NCBI GenBank assembly: GCA_963824545.1 | Contig: CAWGPP010000033.1 | Coordinates: 248,001-312,000, forward strand | Reading direction: 5' to 3' | DNA length: 64,000 nucleotides | Source of the DNA: Bog-532 sp963824545 | GTDB lineage: Bacteria > Actinomycetota > Actinomycetes > Streptosporangiales > Streptosporangiaceae | Shown here: piece after piece, positions 43,844 through 51,859 of the stretch | Position numbering within the stretch: the first letter of the stretch is position 1 | Layout of the letters: every line of letters starts with the position of its first letter | Made by a program: the position numbers and the translations under genes | Notes under the pieces: model-generated | What the model saw: only the letters and a program-made list of their open reading frames with translations | Databases searched by the model: none | Told to the model about the DNA's origin: nothing

Positions 43844-44008
43844 GTGACCGCGCTCAGGGAACGGCTCGATCGTGAGCACGCCAGGCATGCGGCCAGCATG
43901 AGAACCCGGCTGGCGCGGCTGGCCGCCGACGTTGCGGCCCTTCGGGTCGCCGACGGCAGAACGCCGGAGCAGATCATCGGCTATGACGAGACCGGCTTGC
44001 CGCGTTGA
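43844..44008 (+). CDS. VapB-like antitoxin
   Basis: A 54-residue antitoxin: MRTRLARLAADVAALRVADG and the ending RTPEQIIGYDETGLPR, characteristic of actinobacterial VapB proteins that pair with PIN toxins. It starts with GTG 43844. Its stop overlaps the TTG/GTG region of the following PIN gene, indicating coupling. The partner toxin is damaged. Confidence 0.75.
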   Translation: MTALRERLDREHARHAASMRTRLARLAADVAALRVADGRTPEQIIGYDETGLPR

Positions 44009-44010
44009 CC

Positions 44011-44352
44011 GTGCCGGGGCGCAGCAGCCTCATCGTTGATACGTCGGCGGTCGTCGCGGTCATCCTCGCCGAGCCGGGCAGCGACGAGCTTGCCGCTCAT
44101 CTTGACGGTGCTCTTGTCCGGCTGATGCCAGCCGCCATACGGGTCGAGCTGGGCATTGTCATCGAGGCTCGGCTCTGGCCGGCCGGGCAGGATGTCGCCG
44201 GCCGGTTCCTGCGCGACGTGCGGGCGGTGTCTCCGCGGCGGCGTGGGGCGGGCGGCTACCGAGTTCCTTCGCTTTGCTCGCCCGCCGGGCGCAGTGAACG
44301 GCGGCTGCCCGGTGCTGCCGCGAAGCCTGCTGCCGTACTACAGCGCACTACA
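44011..44352 (+). pseudogene. VapC-like PIN toxin, truncated
   Basis: The N-terminal PIN motif is intact (SSLIVDTSAVVAVILAEPGS with catalytic Asp) and continues to about FLRDVRAVSP. After that the sequence no longer matches; part continues in another frame (AATEFLRFARPPGAVN), and the C-terminal Asp residues are gone. The frame then fuses into the next antitoxin gene. Non-functional nuclease. Confidence 0.7.
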
Positions 44353-44361
44353 ATGAACTAC

Positions 44362-44775
44362 ATGAGCCAGCCGCTGAGCGTCCGCCTGAATGATGCCACG
44401 ATTAGCCGCCTAGGCGCCCGCGCCCAGCGTATTCACCTGGCGCCCCGGACCCTCGCGCAGCGCTACGTCGAGGAAGGCCTGCGGATGGATGAGCATCCGC
44501 TGGTCCGGTTCGCCGACGGCCCGGCGGGCCGCCGCGCCCGGCTGATCGGGACCGGGAAGGACGTCTGGGAAGTCATCGAGGTCGTCCGCGACAACGGCGG
44601 CGACGCCGCCGAGTCAGCGCGCTACCTGGAGATCCCGCTCGGCCTGGTCCAGGCCGCGATCGCCTACTACGGCGCCTACACAGCAGAAATCGACCAGCAG
44701 ATCGAGGCCAACGAGCAGGAGACTGCCGAGGCGCACGCCGCCTACCTGGCCGGACAGGCGGCCCTCCGGCGGTGA
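44362..44775 (+). CDS. DUF433 antitoxin
   Basis: A 137-residue protein with an N-terminal ribbon-like segment (SQPLSVRLNDATISRLGARA) and a DUF433 HTH-like core (GTGKDVWEVIEVVRDNGGDA, then YLEIPLGLVQAAIAYYGAY). The promoter-like ACTACAAT lies just upstream. It is coupled by GTGA to the DUF5615 toxin. Together they form a VapBC-like (PIN-related) module that looks intact. Confidence 0.82.
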   Translation: MSQPLSVRLNDATISRLGARAQRIHLAPRTLAQRYVEEGLRMDEHPLVRFADGPAGRRARLIGTGKDVWEVIEVVRDNGGDAAESARYLEIPLGLVQAAIAYYGAYTAEIDQQIEANEQETAEAHAAYLAGQAALRR

Positions 44776-45131
44776 AACTGCTGCTGGATGAGATGCTCAG
44801 CCCCGCGATCGCCCGGGAACTGCGCGCACGCGGACATGACGCGGAGCCCGTCGCGGGTAATCCGGACCGCGAGGCCCTGTCAGATCCTGAGGTGCTGGCA
44901 CTCGCCCGTGCCGAGCACCGCGCCATCGTCACGAATAACCTTCGCGACTTCCGCCCGCTGCACCATGAGGCAATAACACCCGGCGGGGCCGGCCACTTCG
45001 GCATGATCTTCATGCCCGGCAGCTACCGCCGCACCAAGGCCGATACCGGAAGGATCATCGCTGCGCTCGAAGAGATCCTCACCCAGTGCCCAGGAGAGAA
45101 AGACCTGGCCAACGGCGAGGCGTGGCTCTAA
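44772..45131 (+). CDS. DUF5615 PIN-like toxin
   Basis: A 119-residue protein with the DUF5615 opening MKLLLDEMLSPAIARELRAR, acidic residues in DPEVLALARAEHRAIVTNN and the motif LRDFRPLH. PIN-like RNase fold expected. GTG start overlaps the antitoxin stop (GTGA). Confidence 0.85.
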   Translation: MKLLLDEMLSPAIARELRARGHDAEPVAGNPDREALSDPEVLALARAEHRAIVTNNLRDFRPLHHEAITPGGAGHFGMIFMPGSYRRTKADTGRIIAALEEILTQCPGEKDLANGEAWL

Positions 45132-45177
45132 ACAGGCGGCGAACCAGTAGCTACGGTGCTTACCGGATCACCGATCA

Positions 45178-45470
45178 GCACAGGCGCTTTCTGCCGTGAG
45201 CACCCCAGTTCTCGATGACGAAGCAGCCGCCGGGCGCAAGATGGGCGGCCGCGCCGCGGAAGCACGCACCTGGTCGTCTTGCGTCGTCAGGTGCGTGGTC
45301 GTGTTGCGCACCAGGTAGACGAGCGCGAAGGTCCCGTCCACCCTGGTGGTCGCGAAGTCTCCTATCGCCACGGCGATGCCATCCCCGCCCGGTTCCGCCC
45401 GCAGCCGCGCCACCATGGCCGACCACGGGTCGAATCTGGGTACGCGGACGCCCCCGATCCGACACATGCC
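45178..45470 (-). pseudogene. SAM-dependent methyltransferase fragment
   Basis: Two frames together give the middle of a class I methyltransferase: MVARLRAEPGGDGIAVAIGD, FATTRVDGTFALVYLVRNTT and THLTTQDDQV, then after a one-base shift FRGAAAHLAPGGCFVIENWG. The SAM-binding glycine motif upstream and the C-terminal part are missing. Confidence 0.65.
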
Positions 45471-45563
45471 GCCGCACCGGCCCTGTGCTGCACCTGCTTA
45501 CAGCAGCCGGCATCTACACCATGCGGTCAGCAGTCGGCTCATGTCCTCGGTAAAGTCGGACAT

Positions 45564-47294
45564 ATGGGCGAGGCCGAGCTTCGTGACGCTGCCCGGCTGG
45601 CGCGGGACTGCGTCGTCATGGTCCGGGCGGTCGCGCTGGGCCGGTGGGTCGGCGATACCGGGCCGCGCCCTGTCACCCCGCGGCGGGTGCTCCGTAGGCC
45701 CGACTTGCCAGCCGCCGCGGAGGTGATCGGTGTCTCGCTGCCCGCGCGGGCGCGTACCGCGGCTGACATCGCGGTGCTTCACCGTCCGTGGTGCCTCGCG
45801 CTGGCCGCGGGGCTGCTGCGGGTCGATGACGGGACGGTGAGCGCGGGCCCGGCGCTTGTCTGCTGGCCGCCCGCGGACTCCGAGGTCCTGTCCGCCTGGC
45901 TTGCCGGGCTGAGTGCCTGTTCCGCCGCCGAGGCTGGCCACGATCCGGACGAGCATGAAGAGGCCGCCGACGATGTGCTCGCGTTGCTCGGCGTGCTCCA
46001 GGATGAGCAGGTGCCGACTGGGCAAGCGCTTGTGCATGCGGTGCGGGCCGAAGCGCGGGACCTGTACGACGAGTTCGGCGCGGACGCGTCGTACGGCTGG
46101 ATGGCGGACGAGGGGTCGGTGATCAGGGCCGCCGCGAGGCTGGCGTCGTTCGGCGCGGTCAGCGGTGACGACGTGCTGGCCGGCGGGTGCGCGGTCACCC
46201 CGCTGGGCCGGTGGGCGGCGGAGCGGCTGCGGGCCGCGCTGGCCGGACCCGGGGAGGATCTCACCGCCGTGGAACTGATCGGCTACCTGGCGGAGTGCGG
46301 CGAGGACGACCGGGATGAGCGGGCGTGGGGCTGGCTGGACGCCCAGCCTGACCCGGTGGACGCCGCGCGGCGGCTGCTCCAGGCCGGCGCGTCGATGGAG
46401 CCCCGGCTGCGCTGGATCGCCGCTGACGTGGTCGAACTGCTGGGTAAGGACGCCCTGCCCGCATGGCGGGACATGACGGGGGTGCCCGGCATCGGGCCGC
46501 ACGCGAAGTATGCGCTGTACCGGATGGACGCCGGGCCGGAGCCAGGCGACGCCGAGTGGCTGTGGCTCGCGGTGGAGTCCGCCGCGCTAGCGCTCGCGGA
46601 GAAAGGGCCGGACGAAGCGGTCAGCATACTGTGCGACGTCCTTCCCGGGGAGCAGCTGGCGGCGGATGACCTGGACCACCGCCTGGCCGTGGTGCGCGTC
46701 AGCGACCACCCGTCGGCTGGACCGCTCGCGCAGCAGATAGCTGATCACGTCGCCTCGGCCGGGTCCGCGGCGCTCAGCGTGCACCAGTGCCTGCAGCTGA
46801 AGGTCACGCTCGCGCGCTGGCGCCCGCCGATCTGGCGGACCGTGCTGCTGCCTGCCACCGCGAGCTTGTCCGCCCTGCACCGGGTGATCCAGGTCGTGTA
46901 CGGATGGGACGGCGACCACCTCCACGCGTTCCGGGTGCGGCGCGCAACGTACAGCGACCCGTCCTTCGAGCTGGAAGAGGCCGGCGACGAGTACAGCGTG
47001 CGGGTGCGGGACGCGCTCGCCGCCGGGGGCGGGAAGATCGTCTACGAGTACGACTTCGGCGCGGGCTGGACGCACGAGATCGCCCTGCAGAAGAAGCTGC
47101 CGCGGGACCCCGCCTCGGTCTACCCCGTATGCACGAAGTTCAGCGGCGACTCGCCGGCCGAGTACCCGGAAGAAGAACCCTGGTACTCCGGCGACCCCGA
47201 TGACGACGGCCAAGCCGAGCCCGGCCCGGCGAAACCCGAACCGTTCGACCTGACGGCGGTGAACCGCAAGCTCGCCACCCTGGGCGGCCGTTGA
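45564..47294 (+). CDS. Plasmid pRiA4b ORF-3-like protein
   Basis: A 576-residue cytoplasmic protein. The C-terminal third (from about residue 405) is the PRiA4_ORF3/IS1096-TnpR-like domain: LQLKVTLARWRPPIWRTVLL, ASLSALHRVIQVVYGWDGDH and LHAFRVRRATY, then YDFGAGWTHEIALQKKLP. The N-terminal 400 residues form an Ala/Leu-rich helical region (WLDAQPDPVDAARRLLQAGA) that I do not recognise. Such genes are common on plasmids and islands; function unknown. ATG 45564 has only a weak ribosome binding site. Confidence 0.85.
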   Translation: MGEAELRDAARLARDCVVMVRAVALGRWVGDTGPRPVTPRRVLRRPDLPAAAEVIGVSLPARARTAADIAVLHRPWCLALAAGLLRVDDGTVSAGPALVCWPPADSEVLSAWLAGLSACSAAEAGHDPDEHEEAADDVLALLGVLQDEQVPTGQALVHAVRAEARDLYDEFGADASYGWMADEGSVIRAAARLASFGAVSGDDVLAGGCAVTPLGRWAAERLRAALAGPGEDLTAVELIGYLAECGEDDRDERAWGWLDAQPDPVDAARRLLQAGASMEPRLRWIAADVVELLGKDALPAWRDMTGVPGIGPHAKYALYRMDAGPEPGDAEWLWLAVESAALALAEKGPDEAVSILCDVLPGEQLAADDLDHRLAVVRVSDHPSAGPLAQQIADHVASAGSAALSVHQCLQLKVTLARWRPPIWRTVLLPATASLSALHRVIQVVYGWDGDHLHAFRVRRATYSDPSFELEEAGDEYSVRVRDALAAGGGKIVYEYDFGAGWTHEIALQKKLPRDPASVYPVCTKFSGDSPAEYPEEEPWYSGDPDDDGQAEPGPAKPEPFDLTAVNRKLATLGGR

Positions 47295-47311
47295 GGGAGC
47301 CGGGTATTCAC

Positions 47312-48050
47312 ATGAGCGATCAACTGAGAATGTCGTGGGTTACCCTCGACCGTTTCCCTCAAGAGGGGGCGGCGAAGGACGAGCCGCTGCGCCGCAAACT
47401 GGAGGCTGACAACAAGCCGTTGCGTTCGAGTGCGGCGAAGCTGACCGACGGCGAACTGCTGGACAAGCTCCGCGGCATGGGCTTCGAGCTGGACCGCAGC
47501 GGTGTCGGGAACCTCTGCGCGGGCGCGCTGTCCGCCGAGGAGGTGGCACGCCCGCTCCAGCGCGACTGGGAAGTCCGCAATCCCGGTGGCGGCTTCCATG
47601 TGGACTGGATCTGGATTTGCCTGCTCGCGCTGTGGGAGCGCTGGTGGCCGGATAAGGTCTGCCTCGAGTTGCTGGACGACAAGATTCAGGCAGGCTACGA
47701 CCGCCAAGAGCAGCGTGATCTGGCCGCGTGCGCCACAACCTGGCTGGACGCCTGGGCCGATGTGCTGCGTTTGTGCGACGCGACCGGAATCGGCTCCATC
47801 GATGAGTTCGACGACCGCTTCCCGCTCACCCAGTCGCTGTACAACTGGCTCAGCGACGTCGAAATGGAGCTGTGGAACGCGGGAGTCAACAGCCGGGAGT
47901 TCCTGACGGCGCGAATCGGACTCTGCTCTGAAGCGCTCCGCAGGTCCCCGGCGAGGAGCAGTGGCGGATCGAGAACCTCCGGCGGGCACTGGCCGAGACG
48001 TACTTCGAGATCGGCGAGCACTGCACGGCACCAATCGCCCGTCATAAGTA
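47312..48050 (+). pseudogene. Hypothetical protein with 3' frameshift
   Basis: The first 210 codons encode a hydrophilic protein (MSDQLRMSWVTLDRFPQEGA; WVDWIWI-like Trp-rich centre; GSIDEFDDRFPLTQSLYNWL) that I do not recognise. Near 47945 the coding-like sequence jumps by one base to GEEQWRIENLRRALAETYFE, IGEHCTAPIARHKYP. The true C-terminus is probably lost into the convergent nuclease gene. It follows the pRiA4b-like gene by 17 bases and was likely cotranscribed. Confidence 0.6.
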
Positions 48051-48108
48051 TCCAAGCTGCATCGTCCATGGGTCGCCCTCTTCTGCCGCGAGTCCAGCAG
48101 ACGTCTGC

Positions 48109-48558
48109 TTACTTGGGGAACAGTTGCGCGGCTTTCGTTGCGAGGAGGTAGTCGACCATCTGTGCCTCATAGCGCGGCGATTCCGGTCCAGCCGGAGCGG
48201 GCTTGAGACGCCAGTACAGCTGGCGAATGCCTCGCTCGGAGTGCTGCTGGGCGAGTTCCTGGGCCTCGTTCAGTGTAAAGAGCCAAGCCGTGTCCGTGTC
48301 GAGCGCTACGAACGCAAGCAGCTTTGCTGGGCATTGATCAGGGAAGTACCAGCCCCGCGATAGCGGGCCGTGTCCACCCTCTCGCTTGGCGCTCATGTTG
48401 GTCTTTACCTGCACCGTGCTTGCCGATCGGTTCCCGGGGGCGTACACCACCAGATCGATCCCAGCATCCGTGGTCACCCGCGCACTATCGATACCCATCT
48501 TGAGCAACTGATACTGCACCAGCAGCTCGCCGGCCGCCCCAATGTGCTGAGTGCTCAT
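48109..48558 (-). CDS. PD-(D/E)XK nuclease-like protein
   Basis: A 149-residue protein with restriction-like nuclease motifs in order: a Glu in GAAGELLVQYQLLKMG, Asp in TTDAGIDLVVYAPG, and Q-x-K in STVQVKTNMSAKR. These fit the PD-(D/E)XK endonuclease superfamily (archaeal Holliday-resolvase-like/PDDEXK_5 type). It stands alone without a methyltransferase or specificity partner. DNA or RNA target unknown. Confidence 0.7.
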   Translation of the reverse strand: MSTQHIGAAGELLVQYQLLKMGIDSARVTTDAGIDLVVYAPGNRSASTVQVKTNMSAKREGGHGPLSRGWYFPDQCPAKLLAFVALDTDTAWLFTLNEAQELAQQHSERGIRQLYWRLKPAPAGPESPRYEAQMVDYLLATKAAQLFPK

Positions 48559-48737
48559 GTCTGGAGGCTAGCGCTGGATGCTGCTATTCCCGCGCCGCGT
48601 TCACGAGCCGAGCGTCGCGCTGTCATGCCGCGATAAGACCAGCTGATCGCGAGCCACGGTGCACATCCACGTGGTAGTTCTCCGCAATCGCCGTGCCGTC
48701 CGCCGCTACCTTGCCGACGTCGCCGCGTCGGTGGCCG

Positions 48738-49268
48738 CTACTGCCCGCGTGGCCGCTGCCGCTGAGAAGCGTGGCTGATCTCCTTGCGTGGCATGAGGCA
48801 GGCCAGGATCAGCGCCGCGGGCCACCCGACTGGGATCGTGTTCAGGCAGATGACCAATCCGAGGCCTTCGACCTGGCGGGCGATGCCGATAACGGTCGGC
48901 AGGATGTAGACCCCAACCAGACTGTCGATGATCGCCAGCCAGAAGAACCAGCTGTCCGCCACCGCCGCCGGCATCACCGGTCCTCCCCAATCGGTAGCGC
49001 GCCGGATCTCGCTGGCGTCCCGGAAACAGCACGGGTAGCGCAGTTCCCCGTCCGCCGTCCCATCCGGTGCCGGACCACGGTCGTCCAGCGTGGCCGGCTC
49101 GCGGACCTCCACGCACACGTACCACTCATCCGGCCCGCACTGGCTTAGAATCGTGCCCGGAAGCCACGGCCACGCCGACCGGTCGCCCTGCTCGTCCTGC
49201 TTGTCTCGCGGGTAGCGGACCAGCACCGGGCTGTCGTCGGGAAATCTGCCGTCGTTGTCCTCGTCCAT
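48738..49268 (-). CDS. Cassette copy B: hypothetical core fused to superinfection-immunity-like membrane domain
   Basis: A 176-residue protein. Residues 1-90 are the cassette gene 1 core (FPDDSPVLVRYP, WPWLPGTILSQCGPDEWYVC, GTADGELRYPCCFRDASEIR). Residues about 95-165 are gene 2, with two helices (WFFWLAIIDSLVGVYILPTV and VICLNTIPVGWPAALILACL). In this copy the junction (GGACCGGTGATG) reads through in frame, giving a fusion, whereas copies A and C keep two frames. ATG 49268 has AAGGAG inside a hairpin, as in copy A. Confidence 0.72.
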   Translation of the reverse strand: MDEDNDGRFPDDSPVLVRYPRDKQDEQGDRSAWPWLPGTILSQCGPDEWYVCVEVREPATLDDRGPAPDGTADGELRYPCCFRDASEIRRATDWGGPVMPAAVADSWFFWLAIIDSLVGVYILPTVIGIARQVEGLGLVICLNTIPVGWPAALILACLMPRKEISHASQRQRPRGQ

Positions 49269-49271
49269 GTC

Positions 49272-49288
49272 GGCTCCTTCGAGGAGCC
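49272..49288 (-). promoter_or_regulatory. Hairpin covering the ribosome binding site, copy B leader
   Basis: GGCTCCT and AGGAGCC arms (7 bp, 3-base loop) bury the AAGGAG site. Upstream is the conserved leader GGTTGCGATAATCACACAGG. Loop bases differ from copy A while pairing is kept. Confidence 0.5.
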
Positions 49289-49454
49289 GCCCGGGACAAC
49301 CTGTGTGATTATCGCAACCTCGGCGGACCGAGGGACCATTCACATATCTGGCGTTGAGCTGGGGTAACAGAGACGGTTGTCGCCTTTGCGATCGTCTGCT
49401 TATTTTTCCCTTGGCGATAACGTCCGCTCAGACCAGCGCTGGTATCGTCCCCTT

Positions 49455-49958
49455 GTGCCAAAGTCACCAATTTTACCGCTGGCCGCCGCGGTCACCGCGG
49501 TGGCGCTTGGCGCATCGCCCGCACTGGCCTCGCCGCTTTCACCGGGAAAGCATGATGAGGCCAAGGCCGTCGCGTTTCCGCTTCTCGCGCTAAAGGGCCA
49601 GGCACCGGCGAGCGTCGGGTCTCACGTCAGCCACTCATCTCACGTATCGGGGTCGAGCCCCGGGCATGTCTCTCACGTTTCGCACGTCTCTCATGTCTCG
49701 TCGGTCCCTGCCCCGCCGCCCCCGCCGGTAGCGACCACACCGCCGCCCAGCCCGAGTCCGTCGCCGAGCCCGGCGCCGGCCGTCAGCGCACCCGCCGTCG
49801 CGCCGCAGCAGAGCAGCGTGACGGGTAGCCCGTCGGGCGGAGGGAGCGGCAGCCCGGGCGCGAGCCATGGTGGTGGCTGCGCGTTCCTCATCGTCGCACC
49901 GTTCGGCGTCCTCGGGCGCGGGATCAAGCGGCTCGCGCGACGAGGGAGGATGCGATGA
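49455..49958 (+). CDS. hxsA: HxsA-like His-Xaa-Ser repeat protein
   Basis: A 167-residue substrate protein of a His-Xaa-Ser system. An N-terminal signal-like segment (PLAAAVTAVALGASPALA, about residues 8-25) is followed by a Ser/Gly region with seven His-x-Ser units (His57, 60, 63, 71, 74, 77, 80; six HVS, one HSS). A Pro-rich linker (residues 86-108) and a C-terminal hydrophobic segment with Cys and a basic tail (GCAFLIVAPFGVLGRGIKRL) complete it. GTG 49455 has no ribosome binding site, so the transcript may be leaderless. It overlaps hxsD by ATGA. The repeats are the presumed target of the radical SAM enzymes. Confidence 0.85.
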   Translation: MPKSPILPLAAAVTAVALGASPALASPLSPGKHDEAKAVAFPLLALKGQAPASVGSHVSHSSHVSGSSPGHVSHVSHVSHVSSVPAPPPPPVATTPPPSPSPSPSPAPAVSAPAVAPQQSSVTGSPSGGGSGSPGASHGGGCAFLIVAPFGVLGRGIKRLARRGRMR

Positions 49959-50335
49959 GCCCGGCGGCCCGCGCGCCTGGCGCCGGTGCTGGGGCCACTG
50001 GTGCCGGGGAGATTGACGCCGCCGAGATCACGCTGGCTTTCGATCAGGCCACGGTGGACCTGGACGCGTTGCAGCGGAGCGCCTATGCGGTGGCCGCGGA
50101 GATGACGGCCGACATCCGCGTCTCCGGCGCCGACTATGCCTGCACCCTTTTCCCGCGCAACCAGGACACCCCCGACGATGAGCTGAAGCACCGGTTCCGC
50201 GCGGAGGTGAACGATCAGATCCTGCGGGCGCGGATCGCCAAGGAGACCGAGCCGCTGCGGAACCTGGTCTTCGCGCTGGCGTTCTCCCAGACCGACCTGA
50301 TCGAAGGCGGCGCAGAAGCCGGGACTGAGGCATGA
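49955..50335 (+). CDS. hxsD: HxsD family protein of the His-Xaa-Ser system
   Basis: A 126-residue small protein. After a 20-residue Ala/Gly-rich tail comes the HxsD core: AAEITLAFDQATVDLDALQR, SAYAVAAEMTADIRVSGADY, and the helical ending NDQILRARIAKETEPLRNLV. HxsD proteins always accompany the two Hxs radical SAM enzymes; the role (carrier or recognition protein) is not known. Coupled by ATGA overlaps to both neighbours. Confidence 0.88.
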   Translation: MSPAARAPGAGAGATGAGEIDAAEITLAFDQATVDLDALQRSAYAVAAEMTADIRVSGADYACTLFPRNQDTPDDELKHRFRAEVNDQILRARIAKETEPLRNLVFALAFSQTDLIEGGAEAGTEA

Positions 50336-51780
50336 TCAAATTGGAGCGGGCGGCGACGACGCTGCCCTCGCATGGCTGGCAGCTACTGCCGATCCGCTTC
50401 CACCGGCTCGGTGCGAATTCGGTCGTCCTCACCAACCTGGTGGGAGAGCACGTGTTCGTCACACCGGATGAGCTCGCCGGCGTCGCCGACGGGACCTGCG
50501 CCGACCAGGACCTGCTCGCACGGCTGCGGGCGGCGCACCTCATCCAGGTGCCGGGCGAGACGCTGCCCGCCGAGCTGCTCGCCATCAAGCTGCGCACCCG
50601 GATGCGGCACCTGCCGGACTCGACAGGGCTCCACATCTTCGTCGTCACGCTGCGCTGCGAGCACACCTGCCGGTACTGCCAGGTGTCGCGGCAGTCGGCG
50701 GCGAAGAGCGAGTTCGACATGACCAAGGAGACCGCGCGGCGGGCGCTTAAGCTGGCGTTCAGGTCGCCGTCACCGCACCTGAAGATTGAGTTCCAGGGCG
50801 GCGAGCCACTGCTCAACTTCCCCCTCGTCCGCTGGATCACGGCCGAGGCCAAGCGGATGAACGCCGGGCACGGCAAGGACCTCGCGTTCGTGATCGCGAC
50901 GAACCTGGCACTGCTTGACGACGAGATCCTCGAGTTCTGCGCCGAGCAGGACGTGCATCTCTCGACCTCGCTCGACGGCCCGCAGGACTTGCACAACGGC
51001 AACCGCCGCCGCCCCGGACAGGACAGCTGGCAGCAAGCAGTGGCGGGCATCAGGCGGGCTCAGGAACGGCTTGGCCCCGATCGGGTCAGCGCGCTGATGA
51101 CCACCACGGAGGCGAGCCTTGACCGGGCCGCGGAGATCATCGGCGCCTACGCCGACCTCGGCCTGCGCGGTGTCTTCCTGCGCCCGATCTCGCCATACGG
51201 CTTCGCGCTGCGCGGCCGCGGCGGCGCGAACTACGACGTCGAACGGTGGCTTGAGTTCTACGCGGCGGGCCTGGACCAGATCGTTGAGCTGAACCGGCAG
51301 GCCGTCCCGATGGTGGAGATCTACGCGTCGATCATCGCGAAGAAGATGCTCACCAACTCCGACCCTGGCTACGTCGACCTGACCTCACCGGCCGGCATCG
51401 GGATCGGCGCGCTTGTCTACAACTACGACGGCGACATCTACGCGAGCGACGAGGGCCGGATGCTGGCCGAGACGGGCGACCGCACCTTCAGGCTCGGCAA
51501 CGTGCACGACTCCTCCTACGCGGACGTAATGCTCTCCGACGGCTTGCTGCGCCCGCTGACGGAATCGATCGCGCTGAGCGCGCCGATGTGCGCCACCTGC
51601 GCGTTCGAGCCGTACTGTGGCGCCGACCCGGTGTTCCACCACACGACCGCAGGCGACTTCACGGGGCACAAGGCACTGTCCGCGTTCTGCCGCCGCAACA
51701 CGGGCGTCTTCACCCTGCTGCTGCGCAAGATGCGCGACGACCCTTATTTCCGCGACCTGATGCGGCGGTGGGCCCAGTGA
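50332..51780 (+). CDS. hxsB: HxsB radical SAM maturase
   Basis: A 482-residue radical SAM enzyme. Residues 1-100 are an N-terminal recognition-like domain. The [4Fe-4S]/SAM motif is Cys109-x3-Cys113-x2-Cys116 (TLRCEHTCRYCQVSRQS), followed by IEFQGGEPLLNFPLV and LSTSLDGPQDLHNGNRR. A C-terminal SPASM-like Cys cluster (CATCAFEPYCGADP) probably binds auxiliary clusters. Sequence segments (SALMTTTEASLDRAAEIIGA; FLRPISPYGFALRG) are the HxsB pattern. Expected to modify HxsA. Confidence 0.93.
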   Translation: MIKLERAATTLPSHGWQLLPIRFHRLGANSVVLTNLVGEHVFVTPDELAGVADGTCADQDLLARLRAAHLIQVPGETLPAELLAIKLRTRMRHLPDSTGLHIFVVTLRCEHTCRYCQVSRQSAAKSEFDMTKETARRALKLAFRSPSPHLKIEFQGGEPLLNFPLVRWITAEAKRMNAGHGKDLAFVIATNLALLDDEILEFCAEQDVHLSTSLDGPQDLHNGNRRRPGQDSWQQAVAGIRRAQERLGPDRVSALMTTTEASLDRAAEIIGAYADLGLRGVFLRPISPYGFALRGRGGANYDVERWLEFYAAGLDQIVELNRQAVPMVEIYASIIAKKMLTNSDPGYVDLTSPAGIGIGALVYNYDGDIYASDEGRMLAETGDRTFRLGNVHDSSYADVMLSDGLLRPLTESIALSAPMCATCAFEPYCGADPVFHHTTAGDFTGHKALSAFCRRNTGVFTLLLRKMRDDPYFRDLMRRWAQ

Positions 51781-51859
51781 GGCAGCCCAGCGCGGTGATG
51801 CGGTCCGACGGGCCAGAATGGCGGCATCGCGAGGTGGGCCCGGTGAGGCGGGGACGGTC

